Shown here in pieces: positions 25,212-33,888 of a stretch of 64,000 nt of DNA. The translations under genes were made by a program, and so were the position numbers. Positions within the stretch are counted from its first letter, which is position 1. The number at the start of each line of letters is the position of its first letter. The notes beneath the pieces are model-generated. The model made no database searches and had not been told where the DNA came from. It worked only from the letters and a program-made list of their open reading frames with translations. The stretch is taken from the NCBI GenBank assembly GCA_913056365.1, contig CAJXLT010000002.1, positions 558,001 to 622,000 of the forward strand, in the 5' to 3' direction. Source of the DNA: an uncultured Paenibacillaceae bacterium. GTDB lineage: Bacteria > Bacillota > Bacilli > Paenibacillales > K13.

Positions 25212-25775
25212 ATGCATATAATCGAAACACCCAGGCTGCTGCTGCGCACCTGGAAGGAAGACGATCTCCATACATTCAGACAGATGAATGCGGACAGAGA
25301 GGTCATGCGGTATTTCCCAGCAACATTAACTAGCGCCGAGACTGATCGCTTCTATAATGCGATTCAAACCGAATTTTTAACATGCGGATATGGGTGGTAT
25401 GCGGTTGAGGACAAAGAAAACCGAGAATTCATTGGCTTCATCGGGTTGCACCGAGCAACATTCGCAGCCGACTTTACGCCCTGCACAGAAATCGGTTGGC
25501 GGCTGAAGAAGGAAGCATGGGGCAAGGGATATGCTACAGAAGGAGCAGCTGCGTGCTTGAATTATGGATTTAATGCATGCAAGCTGTCGGAGATTTTCAG
25601 CTTTACGGCGGAGATCAATCAACCATCGCAACGGGTTATGAACAAAATCGGCATGAGATTATCGCACACATTCGATCATCCCAATGTGCCAGACGGACAT
25701 CCGTTAAGACGACATGTCCTCTATCACATCACTGCTGATGACCTATCCTTGTCTGCCTCCGCAATAACCGAATAG
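25212..25775 (+). CDS. GNAT N-acetyltransferase, RimJ/RimL type
   Basis: 187 residues. The start IIETPRLLLRTWKEDDL is the family opening, EIGWRLKKEAWGKGYATEGA is the acetyl-CoA loop (motif A, with GKGYATEG) and NQPSQRVMNKIGMRL is motif B. It acetylates an amine, either a ribosomal N-terminus or a small molecule; the substrate is unknown. GGAGG precedes the ATG at 25212. Confidence 0.9.
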   Translation: MHIIETPRLLLRTWKEDDLHTFRQMNADREVMRYFPATLTSAETDRFYNAIQTEFLTCGYGWYAVEDKENREFIGFIGLHRATFAADFTPCTEIGWRLKKEAWGKGYATEGAAACLNYGFNACKLSEIFSFTAEINQPSQRVMNKIGMRLSHTFDHPNVPDGHPLRRHVLYHITADDLSLSASAITE

Positions 25776-25781
25776 TCACTA

Positions 25782-26108
25782 TTACGGATTGTCGGCCTGT
25801 TCTCCCGCATAGCCATTCCGATAGCATGCGTCATAGCGGGTTGCCGATTCCAGGTCGAGCTCAGTCAAGCCCCCGGCATGCCAGGTAGTCAATCGCAGCG
25901 TGATCCTTCTGAAATCAATGGCGATCATCGGATGGTGGTTCATCTGCTCGGCAATTTCTGCGACTTCATTCACATACGCCACCGCATGTCGGAAGGACGG
26001 GAAGCGATATTGCCTAACTATCCACTTCTCGTCCTCACGCTTCCAGCCTTCTAGTTCAGATAATGCTTGCGCAATCGCAGTCTCATCCAATTTCTCCTGC
26101 TTACTCAC
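25782..26108 (-). CDS. Pterin-4a-carbinolamine dehydratase
   Basis: 108 residues with the signature EIAEQMNHHPMIAI, where the HH pair and upstream Glu form the active site, followed by VTLRLTTWHAGGLTE-type end (here ITLRLTTWHAGGLTELD). It recycles oxidised tetrahydropterin. No phenylalanine hydroxylase is nearby, which is common in bacteria where the protein serves other pterin uses. The GTG start follows GGAGGG. It converges on the GNAT gene with a 6-bp gap. Confidence 0.93.
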   Translation of the reverse strand: MSKQEKLDETAIAQALSELEGWKREDEKWIVRQYRFPSFRHAVAYVNEVAEIAEQMNHHPMIAIDFRRITLRLTTWHAGGLTELDLESATRYDACYRNGYAGEQADNP

Positions 26109-26223
26109 GACGATCCCTCCTTGTTCTTATAGGTCACGGTCGTAACCTAAGCCTGTAACCACATCCTGCGTAGTGACACACATCAGTCTGCACGAACCAT
26201 TGTAACTAAGCATAGGCATAGTT

Positions 26224-26412
26224 GTAAGTGCATTTTATACAGCTAGTCTACGTTCATTCGCACCGTATGTCCAATCTAACTGTAAAACCTACAGTTAGTT
26301 TGTCCGATTCAGCCTTGTTTCACCGAAAATCCATATTCTAAGTGTACTTTGTGCAGGTAGAAACGAAATACACTGTGTATCCGCCAATCTACCTGCACAA
26401 AATACAGTTAAA
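26224..26412. repeat. Intergenic repeat, family 1, copy A
   Basis: This 429-bp gene-free gap holds three direct copies of a TGTA..TTGTGCAGGTAG-like motif: ACAGCTAG at 26239, ACAGTTAG at 26291 and GCAGGTAG at 26353 (spacing 52 and 62 bp). An inverted CTACCTGC follows at 26389, so 26341-26360 can pair with the region 26386-26407. The same spacing recurs at 33.9 and 62.4 kb. I see no reading frame in the gap. Confidence 0.75.
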
Positions 26413-26537
26413 CACACTCCCATTTCAATATTAAGATTACTACCGGTTCCATCACCAATTATTGATCACGCGTCAAGGCATTGATTTTTGTCAGGTGATG
26501 AAATCTGCTTATAGCAGCACTATGAAACAGACTATAC

Positions 26538-27560
26538 TTATTTGGCCGCGTATTCCGATGCCGCGCGCTGTATGACAGATTGCATCGGCAGATGGTACGG
26601 ACACTTCTCCTCGCACAACGGCTTCTCCTTACACGGTTCATATTCCGCACAAGCCTGCATTTTCTCCAGATGGTTCGCGAAGAACGATTGTCCCTTCGGC
26701 AACAGCCCCAAGGCCCGGGTCGCTTCACTCGAAATCATGACGTCCGGAATCTTGATGTCCACTGGACAGGAGCAATAATTGCAGCGGCGGCAATTGTGTG
26801 CCCCCATCTCCTGCGCGAGCTGCTCTAGCTCCGCTTTCTCAGACTCTTCCACTTCCTGATCCATCGCTGCAATATTCTCCTTGACCTCTTCTACACTCGT
26901 CATACCTGAGATTAACGTATGGATATTTTGGCTGAACGGATAACGAATCGCCTTGTCGATAGGTTGTATGAATCCGCCCGAAAGCGGCTTCATCGCTGTC
27001 CGTCCCATATTCTGCTGATCTGCCATCGGGATTAATTCATCCAGAGCGAACGGTTGAGCGAGATTCAGATGAAAGAGCACCTGCTCGAACTTGCCACCGG
27101 ACACCCATTTGGCAAGCAGCTCCGGACGATGACCGGTAATGCCGATATGGCGCACCTTGCCCTCCCGTTTCGCCTCCAATGCTGCCTCATAAGCGCCTCC
27201 CTCATCCATAATTTGTTTGATTTCATGCGGGTAGTTCACATAATGAATTTGCAGAAGATCGACATGATCGGTTTTCATCAAGGTCAGGCTGCGTTCAATT
27301 TCTTCCTTCGCCGTCTTGTAGTCCCGCTTGTTCGTCTTCGTTGCTAGGAAGAACTCATCTCTGCGATGGGAAATGCTATTCCCAATTATTTCCTCACTAT
27401 TGCGGTAAGCTGAGGCTGTATCTATATAGTTAATCCCTTGATCCAATGCGTAATTCAGCGCTTCCTTCGCCTGCTCGAACGGTACGCCCGGCAAGTTCAT
27501 CGCTCCGAACCCAAGTGAGGATACCTTATAACGAATGCTTCCAAACGTACGATATTTCAT
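26538..27560 (-). CDS. Aldo/keto reductase with C-terminal iron-sulfur domain
   Basis: 340 residues. The AKR barrel shows GINYIDTASAYRNSEE (Asp/Tyr), LATKTNKRDY (Lys) and LLQIHYVN (His). After residue about 245 a ferredoxin-like tail follows with HNCRRCNYCSCPVDIKIP and later CAEYEPCKEKPLCEEKCPYHLP, Cys clusters that should bind [4Fe-4S]. This fused type is found in many Firmicutes and archaea; the electron donor and substrate are not known. The second ATG (27560) is preferred because AGGAAGGA sits 6 bases before it. Confidence 0.9.
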   Translation of the reverse strand: MKYRTFGSIRYKVSSLGFGAMNLPGVPFEQAKEALNYALDQGINYIDTASAYRNSEEIIGNSISHRRDEFFLATKTNKRDYKTAKEEIERSLTLMKTDHVDLLQIHYVNYPHEIKQIMDEGGAYEAALEAKREGKVRHIGITGHRPELLAKWVSGGKFEQVLFHLNLAQPFALDELIPMADQQNMGRTAMKPLSGGFIQPIDKAIRYPFSQNIHTLISGMTSVEEVKENIAAMDQEVEESEKAELEQLAQEMGAHNCRRCNYCSCPVDIKIPDVMISSEATRALGLLPKGQSFFANHLEKMQACAEYEPCKEKPLCEEKCPYHLPMQSVIQRAASEYAAK

Positions 27561-27661
27561 GGACATTCCTTCCTCCTATGCTGCTTAATCTGCTAATCTT
27601 GCATATTGTTGTATCGCATTAAGGATGAACGCCTGAACGGCATCAAGTCACAACACGACCA

Positions 27662-28168
27662 TCAGCTGCCGCCAAACAATTGAACATCACTACGCAATAA
27701 TCGTTCACCTTGATATAGCATGAACCGCCCTTGCATCCATTCAATGCGCAAGAGACGCCGATCATCAGATTGAAACCGCCATACGTGCATGTCCCCTGCC
27801 GCTGTAAAGGGAGTCCGACCAGACATCGTCGACCAAGCGGTATACTCTTCCTCCAAGTGATACGTTACATCATCGAGGTCAATCGTTGCAGGTACTTCAT
27901 GAAATTGATCCAACCGCCCATCGATTTCCTCATACAGGATACAATCTGACGCTTCTCTCTGTTCGATGTACAAATATTTGAGGGCTGCTCCGTCCTTTAA
28001 TGTAATCACGGCTTCCCTTCGAACCGAACTCGACATCTTGCCGATTACTTCGTACATAACCAGCGATACCTCAAGGGCATCGCCAGGTCCGCAATCCAGC
28101 AAGGTCTTCGGTTTGGTTGGCGGTTCTGGACGGCGCAGTATACCCTTCAATCGATCCCATATACTCAT
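27662..28168 (-). CDS. DUF4178 protein of the ATP-grasp/DUF350 operon
   Basis: 168 residues, soluble and beta-rich, with the DUF4178 pattern: LLDCGPGDALEVSLVMYEVIGK near the start, then YLYIEQREASDCILYEEID, and W(R/S)..D.R.LRIEWMQGRFMLYQG near the end. No enzyme motif is visible. It is the last gene of a six-gene operon and starts 18 bp after the DUF350 gene. In other bacteria DUF4178 and the related DUF2491 (YjfK) occur beside DUF350, PspA and glutathionylspermidine-synthase-like genes, pointing to a membrane-stress role. Confidence 0.8.
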   Translation of the reverse strand: MSIWDRLKGILRRPEPPTKPKTLLDCGPGDALEVSLVMYEVIGKMSSSVRREAVITLKDGAALKYLYIEQREASDCILYEEIDGRLDQFHEVPATIDLDDVTYHLEEEYTAWSTMSGRTPFTAAGDMHVWRFQSDDRRLLRIEWMQGRFMLYQGERLLRSDVQLFGGS

Positions 28169-28185
28169 CCATAATCACCTTTCCC

Positions 28186-28575
28186 TTAGATGATAAGACT
28201 GGACACGGCAAAGGCAATGCCGATGTAGACAAAGGCAAGCAATGCAGCTACTGCAGCATTCCCTTGCTGCAAATGCTCCGATAGCTTAATACCCGGCGTC
28301 GCCCAATCAAAGACCCAATAAGTAGCAATCAAGCAAATATACCCAACAAAAAACCATAATCCCATATGAAGGATGGATGAATTCGTATAGGCGGCTACCC
28401 CAAGTATAATAGCTGTCGCCAGAAATTTGCCTCCCAACGCTACACCAACTGCCGTGTTACCCTTCCGCAGTTCTTCCAAGTCGTTGAACGGTGTCATCAA
28501 GGCAAATAAGAACATACCTGCCAGCTGCAATACGGCAATAGCCAGCACACTAATTAACAAGTCAAGCACAATCAT
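28186..28575 (-). CDS. DUF350 membrane protein
   Basis: 129 residues with four hydrophobic helices arranged as two DUF350 repeats. The typical short polar element between helices reads LEELRKGNTAVGVALGGKFL in the first repeat and LSEHLQQGNAAVAALLAF in the second (NTAVG/NAAVA signature). The start at 28575 gives an ATGA overlap with the upstream gene and has AGGGGGTG as ribosome site. The family includes E. coli YjfL. The function is unproven; it is probably the membrane partner of the ligase encoded upstream. Confidence 0.87.
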   Translation of the reverse strand: MIVLDLLISVLAIAVLQLAGMFLFALMTPFNDLEELRKGNTAVGVALGGKFLATAIILGVAAYTNSSILHMGLWFFVGYICLIATYWVFDWATPGIKLSEHLQQGNAAVAALLAFVYIGIAFAVSSLII

Positions 28576-29225
28576 TCTGCCCACCCCCTGAACTTGGCCA
28601 TCGCCATATCATAATTTTCATAATCATGTACTTCTTCCAATTGTACCTCTACTGACTGTTGGGACTTCAAGCTCTCATAGCGTTCTGGATCAATCGGCTG
28701 TTTGATGTCATGACCGGAAGGAAGGGTAACGACGGCAAACTGTCTTGTCTCGCCTGCATTCTCAGTCTTGTACACACCGACAAGATCGACCTCAGTATCC
28801 ACCAGTACTTTCAAATTCGCCAAATCCTCTTCAGCCGCTTCCTTGGAATTGTATGATTTGATCATCTTCCATTCCGACAATGTTACCTGATTGCGGCCTT
28901 CTCCCGTTAATCTCATCGTTGCGTTCATATGCTCCAGCACCCATATAGCGTCACCGGTTGCATAATTGTTGTCATTCGGCAATAGCTCATTATCCGGCAA
29001 TAATACCATATCACCGCCGATCAGATCGCCGACTTCACGCTCCGCAATGCGGTAATCCCATGGAACCACGTTCGCATTGCCAGCACTGGCCTCTCCAATT
29101 GCACCGCTTGACTCTCCCGCAGTCTGAATGACGCGGGGTGTACTGTCAAGCGTTTGACCAATCATATATAACACAACCAAGATGACACCTGCTACTACAA
29201 CAAGCTGCAAAAACTTACCTTTCAT
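28572..29225 (-). CDS. Single-TM exported protein of the ATP-grasp operon (possibly DUF4247)
   Basis: About 217 residues. Residues 5-23 are one membrane helix; the rest is predicted outside the membrane, with an acidic first part and a conserved-looking segment VPWDYRIAEREVGDLIGGDM. I do not recognise the fold with confidence; gene order matches DUF4247 proteins that accompany DUF4178 and DUF350 in other Bacilli. It overlaps the ligase stop (ATGATGA arrangement) and the DUF350 start by 4 bp, so the three genes are tightly coupled. Confidence 0.65.
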   Translation of the reverse strand: MKGKFLQLVVVAGVILVVLYMIGQTLDSTPRVIQTAGESSGAIGEASAGNANVVPWDYRIAEREVGDLIGGDMVLLPDNELLPNDNNYATGDAIWVLEHMNATMRLTGEGRNQVTLSEWKMIKSYNSKEAAEEDLANLKVLVDTEVDLVGVYKTENAGETRQFAVVTLPSGHDIKQPIDPERYESLKSQQSVEVQLEEVHDYENYDMAMAKFRGWAE

Positions 29226-30418
29226 CATGTCTCCTTCACCCCAATCGCTATAAAATGGCTGGTGTTCCCCGTAATCAGTCCACCCGCTCTGCCTAACAGT
29301 CCGGACGACTGTCCATTCAGCATAAACATGCCTACGAGCAAATGATAATCGCCGTCATAAAGCTTCACCGGATGCATGTCAGCTCGCTGCTGATAAATGG
29401 GCGGGAACCAAACACTCGTATCATATCCGTCCTTGTCTTCAACCTCAATGTCTCCCTTCTCATCATACAGCTTGACTGAGCCGCCCTCACGACCGAACAT
29501 CGACTTGCTCACATACGTATGCTTCAGCACAGGTTGATCATAGGTTGGCAGCATATAGCGGTCAATGACCGTATGCTCCTCTTCCGAGAATAACCCGCTG
29601 TTCAATTCATGCAGCCCCCAGATGAGCGCTTGCAGTCCCTTCGATTGCAAGAGAATGGCATGGATCGGATTGAACAGCTGTAATTTCCCGCTTTCCAGTG
29701 CATAAGCAAGCGCTTCGCCGCCTTCATCGACCGCCATCCATTCCTTCGGATACAGAGCGAACAGTCGGTCCACAGGCTTGCTTTCCTTATCCCTTAGCTG
29801 GCCTTCATCCACCCACAGTTCCAGACAATCCAGGCAACGTACGGGCAGACCGCTGTGTTGTGCCAGCATGCGAATAGTGCCCGAATCTTCCTCATGCTCG
29901 CCATAAGCGATGCATGCAACAACTTCCGGCTGTTCTGCCAGCCATGCTTCAGCAAGCTTGCGCTTCATGCCGTCATTGACACTGCGCACCCCATGCTGAC
30001 GACACATCCAAGGTGTGGCGACACTCGCCTCTACATAGCCGGTCGGCGTATCTGCATTCAATTCAAGCAGACGTATGTTCCCGTCTTCCGCAATAGCGAA
30101 ATCAAAGCGCGCATATCGGCTGATCCGTCCCACTGGCCCGGGTTCGATCATGTCAAGGGAATCCCAGAGCACCTCCGGAATGGCTAGCAGCTCATACAAA
30201 TCTCTGCGCCCGAGGACAAATCGTGCGGCCTTGTCGAATATCGTCCATAGTTCAGTTGCTGCCCGCTTGAGATCCTCATACATCGTCTCAGGCATCACAG
30301 CAAGCTGATCGACCCAATATGCTTCGTCGTCCATATCCGCCCAAGTGAAGCCCAGTCTTGCCAGCTCCGCCACGCGCTCCTTCCGATTCGGCTGCGGCAA
30401 GCCGACAATCTCAATCAT
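29225..30418 (-). CDS. Glutathionylspermidine-synthase-like ATP-grasp ligase (YjfC/YgiC family)
   Basis: 397 residues matching the C-terminal synthetase half of E. coli Gsp, without the N-terminal amidase. Visible blocks are SRYARFDFAIAEDGNIRLLE followed by LNADTPTGYVEA (substrate/ATP site), KPVDRLFALYPKEW and VSKSMFGREGGSVKLYDEKG (ATP-grasp Lys and Gly loop). Such enzymes form an amide bond between a peptide carboxylate and an amine, but the YgiC/YjfC branch has no known substrate. It sits between an exported Ser-rich protein and membrane proteins, so the target may be an envelope peptide or polyamine (inference). Confidence 0.87.
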   Translation of the reverse strand: MIEIVGLPQPNRKERVAELARLGFTWADMDDEAYWVDQLAVMPETMYEDLKRAATELWTIFDKAARFVLGRRDLYELLAIPEVLWDSLDMIEPGPVGRISRYARFDFAIAEDGNIRLLELNADTPTGYVEASVATPWMCRQHGVRSVNDGMKRKLAEAWLAEQPEVVACIAYGEHEEDSGTIRMLAQHSGLPVRCLDCLELWVDEGQLRDKESKPVDRLFALYPKEWMAVDEGGEALAYALESGKLQLFNPIHAILLQSKGLQALIWGLHELNSGLFSEEEHTVIDRYMLPTYDQPVLKHTYVSKSMFGREGGSVKLYDEKGDIEVEDKDGYDTSVWFPPIYQQRADMHPVKLYDGDYHLLVGMFMLNGQSSGLLGRAGGLITGNTSHFIAIGVKET

Positions 30419-30423
30419 ACCGG

Positions 30424-31071
30424 CTACCCTCCGAAGGAGCTCTTGCTGCCGCTCGAACTAAAGCTGCTTGACTTGCCGCCTATCCCGCCTGGTGAAGAGG
30501 AAGTCGACTTGCTCGAGCTTGTTCCTCTTCTCGTAATAGAACCAGAAGAGTTCGTTGTCTTCGGTCGAACGGTTGAACCTGCAGTTGGCTTGCTCTGGAA
30601 GGATCCGCTATCGAATGACTTCGGTCTGTAACGCTCATTCGTACGAGAATTGTACACGGGTCGAGAATCCGACCAGTTCCGGCTAGAGTAGGATCTGCCG
30701 CTATTGAAGATCAAGTGATACAGCAATAAATCATCCCAGCCAAAACCGTTGTGCACAATTACTGGCGAAGTACCGCCAGTCCCGGCATCTAATTCCGAGT
30801 CTCCCGTTGAATCACCTGCTTGTTCTTCATCCGCTTCTCTCAGCGAAATCGGCAAGTTCCAATCTATCTCAGCATCGTAATATTCCTTCACCGCTTCTGT
30901 AGACCATTCAACCAATACAGGACCGGCGGCATTCGCATCCGTCGTCTCCGCGCGTGCCGGTGGCATTAGCAGCAGGTTAGCCGCTAAGGCTACGCCTATT
31001 GAAGTAGACAGCACCCGCAGCGGCTTGCCTTGATACGTCCATGTTTCGAGCCGTGATTTGCGCTCTTTCAT
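30424..31071 (-). CDS. Exported Ser/Gly-rich protein of the ATP-grasp operon (YgiB/YjfM-like position)
   Basis: About 215 residues. A signal peptide or membrane anchor (VLSTSIGVALAANLLLMPPARAE) is followed by an acidic segment, then GFGWDDLLLYHLIFNSGRSYSSRNW and a Ser/Lys/Gly-rich tail ending SSSGSKSSFGG. The tail and placement directly before the ligase recall E. coli YgiB/YjfM (DUF1190), though I cannot show homology. The repetitive tail with terminal Gly-Gly could be the modified substrate of the ligase (inference). ATG 31071 follows AAAGGAGAG; a GTG at 31095 overlapping the previous stop is less likely. Confidence 0.65.
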   Translation of the reverse strand: MKERKSRLETWTYQGKPLRVLSTSIGVALAANLLLMPPARAETTDANAAGPVLVEWSTEAVKEYYDAEIDWNLPISLREADEEQAGDSTGDSELDAGTGGTSPVIVHNGFGWDDLLLYHLIFNSGRSYSSRNWSDSRPVYNSRTNERYRPKSFDSGSFQSKPTAGSTVRPKTTNSSGSITRRGTSSSKSTSSSPGGIGGKSSSFSSSGSKSSFGG

Positions 31072-31091
31072 AATCCGCTCTCCTTTCCCTT

Positions 31092-31328
31092 TCACTCCGT
31101 CGCGTCCTTATTCTTGTCTTTCTCATCTGCAACTACCGCAACCAATATTTCCAGAAGTCCGGCATTCACATTCATCCGCCCTTCCAGCATCTCGAATTCT
31201 TGACCGTCCACTAGCAAGTAATTGGCATGATGCAACGCAGACAGCTGCGATTCACTCCACGTCGCTTGATGAATGATGGTCATTTCACCGGACAGTTTCT
31301 TTTCCACAATAGCAATTTTCACGCTCAT
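31092..31328 (-). CDS. Small acidic protein, first gene of the ATP-grasp operon
   Basis: 78 residues, no membrane segment, rich in Glu/Asp at the end (ADEKDKNKDATE). I do not recognise a family. GAAAGGGG precedes the ATG and a sigma-W-type promoter lies 37-62 bp upstream, so this is the first gene of the operon. The next gene begins about 20 bp downstream. Its small size and soluble nature would suit an adaptor or regulator, but nothing in the sequence proves this. Confidence 0.65.
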   Translation of the reverse strand: MSVKIAIVEKKLSGEMTIIHQATWSESQLSALHHANYLLVDGQEFEMLEGRMNVNAGLLEILVAVVADEKDKNKDATE

Positions 31329-31364
31329 CGGAAACCCCTTTCGTCAAAAAACATTTACTTTTCA

Positions 31365-31390
31365 TACGAAACCCAGCTATATATGTTTCA
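31365..31390 (-). promoter_or_regulatory. ECF sigma factor (sigma-W type) promoter of the ATP-grasp operon
   Basis: On the minus strand TGAAAC (31385-31390) and CGTA (31365-31368) are separated by exactly 16 bp, the full B. subtilis sigma-W consensus. It lies 37 bp before the first start codon. Sigma-W controls the envelope-stress regulon, which in B. subtilis includes pspA and neighbouring membrane genes. Confidence 0.8.
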
Positions 31391-31474
31391 TGAAATATAT
31401 ACATCCACTAGCAAGCATATGGTTCAGTAGGCTATGATGGAATCACAGTTAGCACATAAAGGGAGGATGTCCGT

Positions 31475-33001
31475 GTGAGAGTCTTCATGCTGATTTTGTT
31501 CACTGTCTGGGGTATATACATACTTCTACCGTACCTATATAGCCGAGTCGTTCCTTGGTTGAGCAGCAAGTTCAGAAGAAACAAGCGCAATGCCAATATG
31601 AACCACTCCCCCATGCATTCTCCGCGAATTGTGCGAAGTCTGCCTCGCGGTCGCGACAACGTTGCATTGACCTTCGATGACGGTCCAGATCCTATCTATA
31701 CCCCTATGTTGCTTGATCTGCTTGCAGTCTATCATATTCGCGCCACCTTCTTCGTAGTGGGGGAACGGGCGTTGAAGCAACCTGAATTGATCCAGAGAAT
31801 GGCGGAAGAAGGGCATGAGATAGGCGTTCATAATTATCAGCATTGGTCGAATTGGCTGCTTCCGCCTTGGTCAACTAGCAGACAAATTGCTCACACAGCT
31901 ACCATTATACATGAACGGACAGGCAAGTGGCCGATCCATTATAGACCCCCTTGGGGATTGCTCAATATCTTCGATATATTTCGTTCACATGTCCAGTATG
32001 TGCTATGGTCTGTCATGGTTAACGACTGGCGAGCGAGAGCCAGTACCGTAGACACCATACAGCGCAGGTTGTCGCAACAAGTGGTCGACGGCGCCATCGT
32101 CCTGCTTCACGATTGCGGGCGTACAATCGGAGCACGACGCAACGCTCCGATGTTCATGCTGCAAGCATTGTCCGAATGGCTGAAGAACAGTAAGGACAAG
32201 TGGAGCTTCGTCACAGTCCAAGAAGGACTTGCTGCGGCAGATGAATTAGAAGACAGCAAGAGAGTTGTATATACGCACGCTACCCATACACGAGCAACTC
32301 CATCTAACAATGCCGCTTCCTTGCAACACCGCATTCATACGTTGCTTGCATCCTTATGGCTCGCTTGGGACCGTGCAGTACTCCGCCTGCTGCGCATTCA
32401 ACCCGTACACCCACAGCATCCTTTCCTCCAAGTGCGTATAAGAGCATACACCGGCAAGCATACGCTGCACTTGAACGACGGCACCGTCGTTCAACAAGGT
32501 GATCACATTGCAGAGATCCACTTGAACAACCGTATGATCTATACGATCGGGCAGTCGTCTCCTTCGATCATGCAGATGATGGTAACGCTGTTGCGCCTAT
32601 TCCAGCCTGCTCTGTCGCAATTGGCCGCCTACTTGCGCCGCCATCCGATGGGCGCACAGGTGAAGGCTGTATACGGCATCAGCCTGCTCCATCAACCGGC
32701 CGAGCGCTTCGGCTTTACCGTGCTGGACGTGCACAACCTACTATTCTCGCGGATAAGCAGCTGGTACTTGCGTTTCGTGCTCCGGCTGCTACGGCCCGGC
32801 GCAGTGCAACAGCGGCATCAGCCAGACCGCAGGTCGGAACCCAATCGTCTTCGGCGGGAGAACGGAGCAAGGAACAGCCGGAAGCCTGCCAGTTCTCCGC
32901 AGGACCGCCGTGCTGACGAACGATGGAAGCCGAAGATCATCGTCATCTCCACAAGCAAGCTGTATCGCATGTATCCGGTTGATTCGTCTGATGCGGGATA
33001 G
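31475..33001 (+). CDS. Polysaccharide deacetylase with YkoP-like C-terminal domain
   Basis: 508 residues. An N-terminal membrane helix anchors a NodB domain with all motifs: TFDDGPD (motif 1), GVHNYQHW (His-x3-His, motif 2), YRPPWG (motif 3), VMVNDWRA (motif 4) and IVLLHDCG (motif 5). It should remove acetyl groups from cell-wall sugars outside the cell. From about residue 285 a second domain follows (LWLAWDRAVLRLLRI ... DGDHIAEIHLNNRM-like block), resembling B. subtilis YkoP, which is separate there. The last about 60 residues are Arg-rich. The start is GTG, after GGGAGG. It diverges from the ATP-grasp operon. Confidence 0.9.
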   Translation: MRVFMLILFTVWGIYILLPYLYSRVVPWLSSKFRRNKRNANMNHSPMHSPRIVRSLPRGRDNVALTFDDGPDPIYTPMLLDLLAVYHIRATFFVVGERALKQPELIQRMAEEGHEIGVHNYQHWSNWLLPPWSTSRQIAHTATIIHERTGKWPIHYRPPWGLLNIFDIFRSHVQYVLWSVMVNDWRARASTVDTIQRRLSQQVVDGAIVLLHDCGRTIGARRNAPMFMLQALSEWLKNSKDKWSFVTVQEGLAAADELEDSKRVVYTHATHTRATPSNNAASLQHRIHTLLASLWLAWDRAVLRLLRIQPVHPQHPFLQVRIRAYTGKHTLHLNDGTVVQQGDHIAEIHLNNRMIYTIGQSSPSIMQMMVTLLRLFQPALSQLAAYLRRHPMGAQVKAVYGISLLHQPAERFGFTVLDVHNLLFSRISSWYLRFVLRLLRPGAVQQRHQPDRRSEPNRLRRENGARNSRKPASSPQDRRADERWKPKIIVISTSKLYRMYPVDSSDAG

Positions 33002-33113
33002 TTGGTTTGAATTGCTACAGTGATACGAATATCAGTTGATTTTTATGATACCCCTCAAAATCACGACCGAAGCGACCTAGCAAACTACTATTAAACTAAA
33101 GGAGTGATGACTG

Positions 33114-33761
33114 ATGACCATAACCAAAAAAGCACAGTGGTCTGTTATGTCCATTCTAATATTGGCAGCATTGCTGTTTGCCTGGCACGTCATTAGCGGA
33201 CAGACTACTAGCAGATACAATGAAAATCCCGACGTATCTAGCAAGATTATAGGTTCACTCGATTCTTCCGGTACCCGATTCCCTCCAAAATCCATGGAAG
33301 AGTTGATTGATCGTTCCGAATTTATCGTCATTGGGACTGTTACCACAGATGCTATCAATATAAAGCGACCTATTCGAAGTGGTACCCCTTTGGATCAGAA
33401 ATTCGAGGACAAGTTTAATAAAACACCAACCTATACAACTGCAGCTGTTCAAGTTCAAGTGGAAGAAGTGCTGTATGGTGAAATCGACCAACAAGAGATC
33501 ACGTATAGTCAATTAGGCAATGCCAAAAGTCACAGTAAGCAAACCAAAGTGAAAAAAAGAGACCAAGTCGTATTATTTCTAAAGAAGTCACAAGAGGACG
33601 GGAGATACACATCTATTGCCTTTGAAGAAGGCGTCTTCACCATCCTTCCAGAGAACAAGTTGCTATCCCAATCTCCATACAAATTTGCTGCCAAGTACGA
33701 CGAAATTTCTCTGGATATTCTGAAAGAGGATGTCGCGAGTATCGTGAATAAGATCAAGTAA
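33114..33761 (+). CDS. Membrane-anchored protein of unknown function
   Basis: 215 residues: a short basic start, one membrane helix (residues 10-28) and an exported beta-rich domain containing MEELIDRSEFIVIGTV followed by VQVEEVLYGEID. That 'xADxVVxGxVxxxxxVLxG' style is seen in many uncharacterised exported proteins, including lipoproteins. No catalytic residues are evident. AAAGGAG lies before the ATG. It is a single-gene unit; a repeat element follows. Confidence 0.7.
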   Translation: MTITKKAQWSVMSILILAALLFAWHVISGQTTSRYNENPDVSSKIIGSLDSSGTRFPPKSMEELIDRSEFIVIGTVTTDAINIKRPIRSGTPLDQKFEDKFNKTPTYTTAAVQVQVEEVLYGEIDQQEITYSQLGNAKSHSKQTKVKKRDQVVLFLKKSQEDGRYTSIAFEEGVFTILPENKLLSQSPYKFAAKYDEISLDILKEDVASIVNKIK

Positions 33762-33888
33762 TAGTCATATCAAAACCAAGGGATTCTTCGGAGTCCTTTG
33801 GGTTGTTCTCAGTTACTTAATGCCGAGTATTCCCACTACTTATCGAAAGATTGCTGCAAGGTATATGCCCGACGCCGATCTTTGATAA

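Noticed and set aside
26224-26412. CRISPR array
   Set aside because: Motifs repeat at 52/62 bp but the shared part is only about 20 bp and diverged, there are no uniform spacers, and no cas genes occur in the window.
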